Shown here in pieces: positions 18,439 through 28,598 of a stretch of DNA of 64,000 nucleotides. The notes beneath the pieces are model-generated. The model had not been told where the DNA came from, made no database searches, and saw only the letters and a program-made list of their open reading frames with translations. Position 1 is the first letter of the stretch. Each line of letters begins with the position of its first letter. Source of the DNA: Hyphomicrobiales bacterium (GTDB lineage: Bacteria > Pseudomonadota > Alphaproteobacteria > Rhizobiales > Rhizobiaceae); contig UCCA01000003.1 of NCBI GenBank assembly GCA_900470805.1, positions 324,110-388,109 on the forward strand. Reading direction: 5' to 3'. Made by a program: the position numbers and the translations under genes.

Positions 18439-19323
18439 ATGATCTCCGTCAACGACCTCTCTCCGGGCGAACTCGCCGCGCTGCTGCATTTCCATGCGGA
18501 CGCCGGCGTCGAATGGTTGCTTGAGGAGGAGGCAGTCGATCGGTTCGCCGAGTTCGAGACGATGAAGGCGGCGCGACGCAGTGCAGCCCCTACCCCGCAG
18601 GCCACCGAAGGCCGGGAGCAGGCGATACGGTCATCAGGAACATCGGCGCAAAGAGCCGCACCTCAGGCAGAGCGCTCGGCGCAGCGGCCGCAACCGGCAA
18701 TCCCGGATGGCGAAGCGGTGCAACAGGCGCGCTTGGCCGCGGAGAGCGCCCGCTCACTGGCCGAACTCAAGACGGCTCTTGAGGCGTTCAATGGCTGCAA
18801 TCTGAAACACAGCGCACGATCAACGATCTTCGCCGGCGGCGATGCGACAAGCGGCATCATGCTGATCGGCTCGGCCCCGGGTGCGGATGACGACCGCGAA
18901 GGACAGCCCTTTGCCGGCAGACCGGGACAGTTGCTCGACAAGATGCTCGCAGCTATCGGCCTCGACCGCAGCGGCATCCTAATGACACAGGTCATCCCGT
19001 GGCGCCCGCCCGGCAATCGTGCGGCGTCGCCAGCCGAGATGGATATCTGCCGCCCATTCATCGAGCGGCAGATCGCACTTGCCGATCCGAAAGTGATTCT
19101 GCTGCTCGGAAATTTCGCAGCGCGGGTGTTTTTCGGTGAAGGTGACACGATCCATGGCCTGCGCGGCCAGTGGCGGGAGATTGCCATTGGCGATCGACGC
19201 ATTCCTGCGATCGCGACGCTGCACCCCCAGGATCTTCTGACAGCCCCGGTCAATAAACGCTTGGCGTGGAACGACTTATTACAATTTCAGACAAAATTGA
19301 CGGAAGTCAATTCTGCCTCCTAA
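18439..19323 (+). CDS. Uracil-DNA glycosylase, type 4-like
   Basis: 294 residues. A long poorly conserved N-terminus (about 1-105, alanine- and glutamate-rich) precedes the catalytic domain: IMLIGSAPGADDDREGQPF near 140 (water-activating loop, normally GEAPG), QVIPWRPPGNRAASPAEM near 185 and ATLHPQDLL near 260 (histidine loop, normally HPS/AxLL). The protein removes uracil from DNA. Of the four cysteines that hold the 4Fe-4S cluster in family 4 enzymes, only those in NGCNLK and DICRPF remain; the others read F and W, so the cluster is probably lost. A hairpin follows the gene. Confidence 0.85.
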   Translation: MISVNDLSPGELAALLHFHADAGVEWLLEEEAVDRFAEFETMKAARRSAAPTPQATEGREQAIRSSGTSAQRAAPQAERSAQRPQPAIPDGEAVQQARLAAESARSLAELKTALEAFNGCNLKHSARSTIFAGGDATSGIMLIGSAPGADDDREGQPFAGRPGQLLDKMLAAIGLDRSGILMTQVIPWRPPGNRAASPAEMDICRPFIERQIALADPKVILLLGNFAARVFFGEGDTIHGLRGQWREIAIGDRRIPAIATLHPQDLLTAPVNKRLAWNDLLQFQTKLTEVNSAS

Positions 19324-19344
19324 ATAGCCACCATTGTCAGATTT

Positions 19345-19380
19345 GTGACGCCACCCATGCGCACATCGCATGGCTGTCAC
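19345..19380 (+). terminator. Hairpin after the uracil-DNA glycosylase gene
   Basis: A seven-base-pair stem (CCATGCG with CGCATGG, five-base loop) is extended outward by GTGAC and GTCAC across a small asymmetric bulge. It starts 21 bases past the stop. There is no clear T tract, so it may be a weak terminator. Confidence 0.5.
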
Positions 19381-19863
19381 GTATTCTTGGCCGTTGCGAT
19401 ATCTATTGTGCGATGCAATATTAGTGATGTGTCTTGGGAGGAATCAATAGGAACCAAGGCCATGAGCCCGAATCATCGCACCACCCACTGCAGGTTTGAA
19501 ACCCTGCGTCTCGCGAACAAGAATGTTCGTACAACGCAAAGCTACAGGCAGACTGGCTTCGCCACGAACGAGCAGATCGTTGCTCGAGGCACCGGCACCA
19601 GCAATCGGATTGCGCGCCCAGCCGTCATCTTTGCGGATTTTCAACAATACTGAGCTTAAAGCGTGGCAACTTGCCCGCACCGAAGTGCATTGGCCATCAT
19701 CATGACAACACGCATCATTTCTCTTCTGCTCAAGATCAACGCGATCGAAAACATCCGGGCTGCCGTCTGTGCCGCCGAGGCGTATGAGCACGAGGCGTCG
19801 TCCGACGCCTCCTAGAGATCGGCCGGGTTTTCCATGACGATATCGTCGGCGACTGCGCATAGT
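19381..19863. other. Gene-poor stretch between udg and the winged-helix-like gene
   Basis: About 480 bases without a convincing gene. A 63-residue frame could start at ATG 19462, 15-20 bases after a GGGAGG sequence at 19437-19442, and end at 19653, but its composition looks random. A second candidate is the 37-residue frame at 19702-19815, listed separately. The segment has lower GC than its neighbours near 19400-19430, which could hold a promoter. No repeat, tRNA or known RNA is recognised. Confidence 0.4.
19702..19815 (+). CDS. Possible small protein (37 aa)
   Basis: An ATG-initiated frame of 37 residues: the first half, TRIISLLLKINAIENIRAA, would form an amphipathic or membrane-associated helix; the rest, AEAYEHEASSDAS, is acidic. 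No strong ribosome binding site is seen. It ends about 50 bases before the stop of the convergent gene. It may be a real small protein, part of an RNA, or chance. Confidence 0.22.
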   Translation: MTTRIISLLLKINAIENIRAAVCAAEAYEHEASSDAS

Positions 19864-20742
19864 TCAGATGTCGCAGGATTGCGCGTTCGAACGGGACCTG
19901 CCCCAGTGGAACGCCTCGTCGACGTAAGCGAACTTGATCGCCTGCCACTCGCAGTAGTTTTGCACGAAGGCCCGCGAGATCCATAGCGCGGGCTTCCTAG
20001 TGTCGGCCTGCCATCCCATGAAACCTCGGAGAGTGGCCTTGCCGACAAGCCTCTGCAGATGGGTACGCGACATCATGAAATCCGCAGCGAGACCGCGACT
20101 ATCGAACTCTCCCAGAAAGAACCTCGTTTCATCCTGTTCGTCGAGATCGATCATCGAGATCAGATAATCGACGATCAAGCCGCCTGCATCATTCCACAGA
20201 AAGAGCCCTATCTCCTCCGGAGGCTCGCGCCAGATCTTATCCTGCATGCAATGTCGGGCAAGGCGCGGCTGGATCTGGCGCATCCAATGCGGATTGGCAT
20301 CGAACGCGGCCGCGCGATCCTTGCCGTCCAGCACGTCGAGTGCGTGGAGGTTTGACGACAGCCAACTCACCATAGCCTGATGACTGATTTCAGCCGCCTC
20401 GTAGTGCCGCGGTCGCTTGCGCTCGGCACCCGGCTCGCAGATGATGAATCGATAAGTGAAAAGCTCGTCGATAAAACTGAGCACGGTGTTGCGGCTTGCC
20501 ACCTTGAACGCTGTAATCTCGCTAATCAGCCGCGTTGCCGTCAGGCCCGAGGATGAATCCAGCCTGTCACGCTCCATGCTGAGCGCATAAGCCATTTGCG
20601 TCAGGAGCCAGCGTTGATGAGAGGCGAGCAAACGGGCGAGCCGTGGTTTGGCGTCGAACATCAGACGCATGCGGCCAGCGTGAAATCGAATACCCCGTAT
20701 GAAATTAGGATCGGCAATCAGGTCTTCGGCATGTAAATGCAT
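19864..20742 (-). CDS. Protein of unknown function with a winged-helix-like region
   Basis: 292 residues, soluble, no signal peptide. Residues about 60-105 (RLISEITAFKVASRNTVLSF then LFTYRFIICEP) resemble a MarR-type helix-turn-helix and wing, and FMMSRTHLQRLVGKATLRGF near 225 looks like a second helix-turn-helix. The pattern suggests a DNA-binding regulator, but I do not recognise the family. The 196-base region upstream is AT-rich (around 20800-20850), consistent with its own promoter. Neighbours give no functional link. Confidence 0.6.
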   Translation of the reverse strand: MHLHAEDLIADPNFIRGIRFHAGRMRLMFDAKPRLARLLASHQRWLLTQMAYALSMERDRLDSSSGLTATRLISEITAFKVASRNTVLSFIDELFTYRFIICEPGAERKRPRHYEAAEISHQAMVSWLSSNLHALDVLDGKDRAAAFDANPHWMRQIQPRLARHCMQDKIWREPPEEIGLFLWNDAGGLIVDYLISMIDLDEQDETRFFLGEFDSRGLAADFMMSRTHLQRLVGKATLRGFMGWQADTRKPALWISRAFVQNYCEWQAIKFAYVDEAFHWGRSRSNAQSCDI

Positions 20743-20938
20743 TTTAATCCCGCAACGTGCGCCGGATTACACCTGAGCGCGAACCAAGACACGGCATCGT
20801 TTATTTTCAACAAAAGATTGTATAAATAAATGAATAATGTTCACATTTACAGAACACGCCGAGCGGGAAGTTTCCAGCCCTAGATTTGTATGGGTTTGAT
20901 GTTCGCCGCTGCCGTTAACCTGCCTGGTAATGCAGCGC

Positions 20939-21871
20939 CTATCGCAATTCCGCATTGCGCGAAGCCACGCGCTCCGCCCCGAGCCGGTGCTCCCGATAGA
21001 TGATGAAGACGCCTGCCGCAACGATGATGGCGGTGCCGATCACCATGCTTGTGGTCGGCGTATCATCAAAGACAAAATAGGCAAGAATACTTCCCAGGAC
21101 GATCGACGTGTATTCGAATGGCGCGACCGTCGAGACTTCCGCGTGACGGTAACTCTCCGTCAGCAGGATTTGCGCGATACCGCCGCAAAAGCCGGCGGCG
21201 ATCAGAAACAGCTGTGGTGCCAGATCGAGAAAATCCCAGCCGAACGGCACGGTCAGAAGCGAGAATGCGCTCGCCGTCAGCGAAAAATAGAGAACGATCG
21301 TCGAGGTCTTTTCTTCCTCGACCAGTCGGCGCACCTGGATCATCGCCATGCCGCCCAACACCGATGCTAGCAGCACGGTGATCGCGCCGATTGCCTGCTC
21401 CGACTCCACGCCGCCCTCACGAAACAATGTCAGTTTCGGCCATGAGACGATCGCGACGCCGATAAGGCCTACGAAGACGGCACTCCAGCGATAGATCCGG
21501 ACGGTTTCACCGAGGAACACGGCGGCGAAGATGACCGCCACCAGCGGCAATGCGTACCCGAGCGCGATCGCCTCCGGCAGTGGCAGATGCAGCAAGCCAT
21601 AGAAGCCGAGGCCCATGGATATGATCCCGAGCGTGCCGCGCTTCAGATGACCGATCGGGTTCGCGGTGTAGAACGAAGACTTCAACTGGCCGCGATAGGC
21701 GAGGAACGCGATGATCGGGAACAGCGCGAAGAACGATCTATAGAAAGTGATCTGGCCCGGTTGGATGCCGCTGCCCGCAAGCTTGATGAAGGTCTGCATG
21801 GCAAGGAAACAGATGACCGAGGCAACTTTGAACGCAATACCTCTCATCGGGTTTTCGAAAACCGACCGCAT
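20939..21871 (-). CDS. DMT family transporter (EamA domains)
   Basis: About 310 residues with ten hydrophobic segments in two EamA repeats, each roughly five helices. Typical features are the N-terminal NPMRGIAFKVASVICF, GHLKRGTLGIISMGLGFYGL and the C-terminal half FEYTSIVLGSILAYFVFDD. It is an inner-membrane exporter of metabolites or amino acids; the substrate is not evident. The frame extends to 22030 but the added residues are unlike a membrane protein N-terminus; starts at 21871 or 21895 are both possible and neither has a strong ribosome binding site. Confidence 0.88.
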   Translation of the reverse strand: MRSVFENPMRGIAFKVASVICFLAMQTFIKLAGSGIQPGQITFYRSFFALFPIIAFLAYRGQLKSSFYTANPIGHLKRGTLGIISMGLGFYGLLHLPLPEAIALGYALPLVAVIFAAVFLGETVRIYRWSAVFVGLIGVAIVSWPKLTLFREGGVESEQAIGAITVLLASVLGGMAMIQVRRLVEEEKTSTIVLYFSLTASAFSLLTVPFGWDFLDLAPQLFLIAAGFCGGIAQILLTESYRHAEVSTVAPFEYTSIVLGSILAYFVFDDTPTTSMVIGTAIIVAAGVFIIYREHRLGAERVASRNAELR

Positions 21872-22179
21872 GTCAGACACTCGTGCATTGCGCATAAGAG
21901 GACGGGAAATCGCACCGGATTCGATGCAAAGCCACTCTGGCAGCGGTTTCAACCAAAGAACAGCGAAAACGCATGGCAGTGACGTGGTCACAGGCATTTT
22001 GCGCAAAAGCATGTCACACGACTGCATCAAATGACGGCAATGCGTAAAAACGCCTGAAAATCGTCAATGCGAGGCGTTGCCCGTTAACGGTTTGAAAACC
22101 ATGCGCTCGCATTGATTCAAATATAGCACAATTACAATTTCTATTTTTTAAGTTCGGCACCAATTTCAGGAGGCATACC

Positions 22180-23283
22180 ATGATGCCATCTACGGCTTTC
22201 GAAGATCAACAATATACGGCAACACCGCGTTCGATGCGGGTTGTTACGGAAGGGATCGGTTTCGATCTCGAACGGTTCAGCGCCGCCAACACGCACGTGG
22301 TGAAGCAGATCAAGCTTCTGGCCATCAATGCGTTGATCGAAGCGGCCCGTGCCGGAGAAGCCGGCAAGGGTTTCGCGGTTGTCGCCAACGAAGTCCAGCG
22401 GCTGGCGCAGATCGCCAGTGAGATCGCTGGCACTTTCGAGAGCAACGTTCTCGACCGCATCGGTCTGTCGCGGCGGATGGCGGATTCGCTGGTGGAAGAA
22501 CTCGAAGGTGTGCGGTTGACCGATCTGGCGCAAACGCTGGTGCAGCTGATCGTGCGCAATCTTTTCGAGCGGACCGCTGATGTGCGCTGGTGGGCGACCG
22601 ATGCCGCCTTGTGGCGGGCGCTGGAGGCACCGACAAAAGAGACCGCAAGCTTTGCGGCGGAACGCCTCGGCGTGATCAACCGCTTCTACACGGTCTACCT
22701 CGACCTTGTGCTGACGGATGCGAGCGGCCGCGTTATTGCGTCGGCGAACCCGGAATTCCAGCGCCGGATCGCCAACACGTCGCTGACGGGCGAGTCCTGG
22801 CACGCGGCGGCGGCACGCTGCCGATCCGGAGATGACTATGTGGTCGACGAGGTGCGCCCAAGCCCGCTTCACGGTGGACGAAACGCCCTTGTCTACGCAA
22901 CAGCCGTCAGGCAGGGCGGCAAGAGAGATGGCCAACTGGTCGGAACGCTCGGCGTCTACTTCGACTGGCAGAACCAGGGGCAAGCCATCGTCGAGAAAGA
23001 GGCAAATCTTCCGCCGCAAGTTGCGGATCGGACGACGGTGATGTTGCTGGACGGCGCCAACAAGATTATCGCCTGCAGTAATACGTCGCTGCTATTCACC
23101 CACTTCGCTTTGCAGAAGCAGACAGGCCAAGCGCGTGGCAGCTATTACGACAATAACGGCTCGATCGTCGCCTATGCGAAGACACTCGGCTACGAGGATT
23201 ATGACGGCCTCGGATGGCATGGCGTCGTCGTGCAGAAAACCGAGGACGAGGCAGCGATCCGGCAGGCCTTGGATCTCAGATAG
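22180..23283 (+). CDS. Soluble chemoreceptor-like protein: MCP signalling tip followed by Cache-like sensor
   Basis: 367 residues. Residues about 35-85 contain the chemoreceptor hairpin tip ([20 protein letters not shown] then [11 protein letters not shown]), the region that binds CheA and CheW. After a linker, residues about 125-360 resemble a Cache-type sensor ([55 protein letters not shown]). There is no membrane segment, HAMP domain or methylation helices. This is the reverse of the usual sensor-then-signal order and predicts a cytoplasmic receptor. AGGAGG lies six bases before the ATG. No other che genes are nearby. Downstream it is followed by pepN after 166 bases. Confidence 0.75.
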   Translation: MMPSTAFEDQQYTATPRSMRVVTEGIGFDLERFSAANTHVVKQIKLLAINALIEAARAGEAGKGFAVVANEVQRLAQIASEIAGTFESNVLDRIGLSRRMADSLVEELEGVRLTDLAQTLVQLIVRNLFERTADVRWWATDAALWRALEAPTKETASFAAERLGVINRFYTVYLDLVLTDASGRVIASANPEFQRRIANTSLTGESWHAAAARCRSGDDYVVDEVRPSPLHGGRNALVYATAVRQGGKRDGQLVGTLGVYFDWQNQGQAIVEKEANLPPQVADRTTVMLLDGANKIIACSNTSLLFTHFALQKQTGQARGSYYDNNGSIVAYAKTLGYEDYDGLGWHGVVVQKTEDEAAIRQALDLR

Positions 23284-23449
23284 GCAGAAGTCTGAAGTAT
23301 CTCCACTCTCGCTACTATAAGATTTTGCCGTTCAGAGCTTTCCTTTGGCTTTAGCATTAGTTCAGACTTTAATGTAATTATACCGATCGAATTGGTTGCG
23401 GAGCGCCCCCTCTGCGGCGAAGCTTTGTCTAAAGGTCCCAGGGAACATC

Positions 23450-26098
23450 ATGCGCACAGATACCGGCCAGGTTATTAATCTGGCAGACTACCGTCCAACC
23501 GATTTCGTTCTCGAGCGCGTGGACCTGACATTCGAACTCGATCCGACAGCCACCAAAGTCGATGCGCGCCTGATCTTCCATCGCCGCAAGGGCGCCGACC
23601 CGAAGGCGCCACTGGTTTTGGACGGGGATGAACTGGCGCTTTCCGGCCTGCTTTTTGATCAGAAAGAGATGAAGGCGAGCCAGTATACAGCAACGCCGGA
23701 AAGCCTGACCGTCCGCAATCTGCCGAAAGCCAAGCCCTTCGAGTTGACGATCACCACGATCATCAATCCCGAAGCGAATACCCAGCTGATGGGCCTTTAC
23801 CGCACCAACGGCGTCTATTGCACACAGTGCGAGGCGGAAGGCTTCCGCCGCATCACCTACTTCCCCGACCGTCCCGATGTCCTGGCGCCCTATACGATCA
23901 CCATCGTCGGCGACAAGGCGGCCAACCCGGTGATGCTGTCGAACGGCAATTTCCTCGGCGGCGCCGGATACGACGAAGGCCGCTCGTTTGCTGCATGGTT
24001 CGACCCGCATCCGAAGCCAAGCTATCTCTTTGCGCTCGTCGCCGGCGACCTCGGTGTCATCGAAGACACGTTCGTCACCATGTCCGAGCGCGAAGTCACG
24101 CTGAAGATCTATGTCGAGCATGGCAAGGAGGCCCGCGCCGCCTATGCCATGGACGCGCTGAAGCGCTCGATGAAGTGGGACGAAGAACGTTTCGGGCGTG
24201 AGTACGATCTCGACATCTTCATGATCGTCGCCGTCTCCGACTTCAACATGGGCGCCATGGAGAACAAGGGGCTCAACGTCTTCAACGACAAGTACGTGCT
24301 TGCCGACCCGGAGACCGCCACCGATGCCGACTACGCCAACATCGAGGCGATCATCGCCCACGAGTATTTCCACAACTGGACCGGAAATCGCATCACCTGC
24401 CGCGACTGGTTCCAGCTGTGCCTGAAGGAAGGCCTGACGGTCTACCGCGATCACGAGTTTTCCGCCGACATGCGCTCGCGCCCGGTCAAGCGTATCGCTG
24501 AAGTCCGCCACCTGAAATCAGAGCAGTTCCCCGAGGATGGCGGCCCGCTGGCTCATCCGGTGCGGCCGACGGCTTACCGCGAAATCAACAACTTCTACAC
24601 GACGACCGTCTACGAGAAGGGCAGCGAAGTCACGCGGATGATCGCGACGCTGCTCGGCAAGGACACGTTCAAGAAGGGCATGGACCTCTATTTCGACCGG
24701 CACGACGGCCAGGCCGTGACGATCGAGGATTTCGTCAAATGCTTCGAAGAGGCAAGCGGGCGAGACCTTACACAATTCTCGCTCTGGTATCATCAGGCCG
24801 GCACACCGCTCGTCACCGCATCCGGTAGCTACGACGCGACGGCAAAGACGTTCAGCCTCTCGCTCGAGCAGATCATCCCGGCCACACCCGGGCAGACCGA
24901 CAAGCAGCCGATGCACATCCCGCTGAGTATCGCTCTGTTTTCGGAAGATGGCGCTGCCCTAGAACCGTCTTCGGTCGAGGGTGCGGAATATGCCGACAAT
25001 GTGCTGCATCTGACGGAGCGAGCCCAGACCGCCGTGTTCAAGGGTATCGGCTCGCGGCCGATCATCTCGCTGAACCGCAGCTTCTCCGCGCCGATCAACC
25101 TGCATTTCGATCAGTCGCCCGCCGACCTCGCTTTGCTGGCGCGGCATGAGACCGACCACTTCGCCCGCTGGCAGGCGCTGACGGATCTGGCACTGCCTAC
25201 GCTGCTCGGCGCCGCGCGTGATGCCCGCGACGGCAAGGCCACGGTCGCTGCCAAACAATTCGTCGATGCCCTGCTTGCCGCCGCGGCAGACGACAGCCTC
25301 GAGCCGGCCTTCCGCGCCCAGGTTCTCGCACTTCCGAGCGAATCCGACATCGCCCGCGAACTCGGCAACAACAACGATCCTGACGCCATTCACGCAGGCC
25401 GCCAGGCCGTGATGCGCCAGGTGGCGGAAGCCGGAAGAGCTGTATTTTCGGCCCTCTACGACAGCATGACCACGCCCGGCGACTTCAGCCCGGATGCAGC
25501 CAGCGCCGGACGCCGCGCGCTTCGCAACACTGCGCTCACCTATCTGTCCTACGCCGAGAACACGCCGGCGCGGGCCAAGGCTGCCTTCGACGCGGCCAAC
25601 AACATGACCGACCTGATGCAGGCGCTGACCATCCTCGCACATCGTTTCCCGGATAGCGACGAGGCCAGCAAGGCGCTGTCGACGTTCCAGGAGCGTTTCG
25701 CCGACAATGCGCTCGTCATCGACAAGTGGTTCTCGGTGCAGGCCACCATCCCCGGTGCGGCAACGCTTGATCGCGTCGTCAAGCTCACGGAAAATCCGCT
25801 CTTTAAGTGGACCAACCCGAACCGCGTCCGTTCGCTGGTCGGCACATTTGCTTTCGGAAACCCGACCGGCTTCGGACGGGCGGATGGCGAAGGCTATCGG
25901 TTCCTCGCGCGGCAGATCCTCGACATCGACGGTCGCAACCCACAGTTGGCGGCCCGGATCCTCACATCGATGCGCTCCTGGCGCTCTCTGGAGCCCGTTC
26001 GGGCGGAACATGCGCGCAAGGCGCTGGCCGATATCGCTGCTGCGGAAAGCCTGTCGACTGATGTTCACGACATCGTCGAACGCACCCTCAACGGATGA
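23450..26098 (+). CDS. pepN: Aminopeptidase N (M1 family)
   Basis: 882 residues, the length of gammaproteobacterial-type PepN. The exopeptidase motif NMGAMENKGLNVFNDKYV is near residue 268, and the zinc site HEYFHNWTGNR near 303 (HExxH) with the distal glutamate in CLKEGLTVYRDHEF about 18 residues later. It is a cytoplasmic zinc aminopeptidase that trims N-terminal residues from peptides. The start at 23450 follows AGGGA; an upstream in-frame start at 23396 would add 18 residues without homology. A GC hairpin follows the stop. Confidence 0.95.
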   Translation: MRTDTGQVINLADYRPTDFVLERVDLTFELDPTATKVDARLIFHRRKGADPKAPLVLDGDELALSGLLFDQKEMKASQYTATPESLTVRNLPKAKPFELTITTIINPEANTQLMGLYRTNGVYCTQCEAEGFRRITYFPDRPDVLAPYTITIVGDKAANPVMLSNGNFLGGAGYDEGRSFAAWFDPHPKPSYLFALVAGDLGVIEDTFVTMSEREVTLKIYVEHGKEARAAYAMDALKRSMKWDEERFGREYDLDIFMIVAVSDFNMGAMENKGLNVFNDKYVLADPETATDADYANIEAIIAHEYFHNWTGNRITCRDWFQLCLKEGLTVYRDHEFSADMRSRPVKRIAEVRHLKSEQFPEDGGPLAHPVRPTAYREINNFYTTTVYEKGSEVTRMIATLLGKDTFKKGMDLYFDRHDGQAVTIEDFVKCFEEASGRDLTQFSLWYHQAGTPLVTASGSYDATAKTFSLSLEQIIPATPGQTDKQPMHIPLSIALFSEDGAALEPSSVEGAEYADNVLHLTERAQTAVFKGIGSRPIISLNRSFSAPINLHFDQSPADLALLARHETDHFARWQALTDLALPTLLGAARDARDGKATVAAKQFVDALLAAAADDSLEPAFRAQVLALPSESDIARELGNNNDPDAIHAGRQAVMRQVAEAGRAVFSALYDSMTTPGDFSPDAASAGRRALRNTALTYLSYAENTPARAKAAFDAANNMTDLMQALTILAHRFPDSDEASKALSTFQERFADNALVIDKWFSVQATIPGAATLDRVVKLTENPLFKWTNPNRVRSLVGTFAFGNPTGFGRADGEGYRFLARQILDIDGRNPQLAARILTSMRSWRSLEPVRAEHARKALADIAAAESLSTDVHDIVERTLNG

Positions 26099-26108
26099 TT
26101 GGTGACAA

Positions 26109-26140
26109 GAGGCGGCCGAGCGAATCGCGGCCGCCTTCTC
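26109..26140 (+). terminator. Terminator after pepN
   Basis: An eight-base-pair GC stem (GGCGGCCG with CGGCCGCC) with a nine-base loop, followed by TTCTC, begins about 12 bases after the pepN stop. Confidence 0.7.
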
Positions 26141-26172
26141 AAGCCACAATAAAAATCAGCACTTAGAATCGG

Positions 26173-26187
26173 TTAACAGATTTTTAC
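26173..26187 (+). promoter_or_regulatory. Candidate CtrA box upstream of the PleC-like kinase
   Basis: TTAA-N7-TTAC at 26173-26187 matches seven of the eight fixed bases of the alphaproteobacterial CtrA site TTAA-N7-TTAA. It is about 95 bases upstream of a kinase related to PleC, which works in the CtrA pathway. Single near-matches are common in AT-rich spacers, so this is only a candidate. Confidence 0.3.
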
Positions 26188-26213
26188 CTTTTCCTCTGGA
26201 CAAGGCGAATCAC

Positions 26214-26226
26214 CAATGATTCATTG
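26214..26226. promoter_or_regulatory. Perfect 13-base palindrome upstream of the PleC-like kinase
   Basis: CAATGA-T-TCATTG is a perfect palindrome 54 bases before the kinase start and 27 bases after the candidate CtrA box. It could be a regulator site near the transcription start; no known consensus is recognised. Confidence 0.3.
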
Positions 26227-26279
26227 ATGCAGGTTCGGGCGAGCGGCGCAGCGAATCACACGAGGGATCAGGGCTAAAG

Positions 26280-28594
<2,315 letters not shown>

Positions 28595-28598
<4 letters not shown>

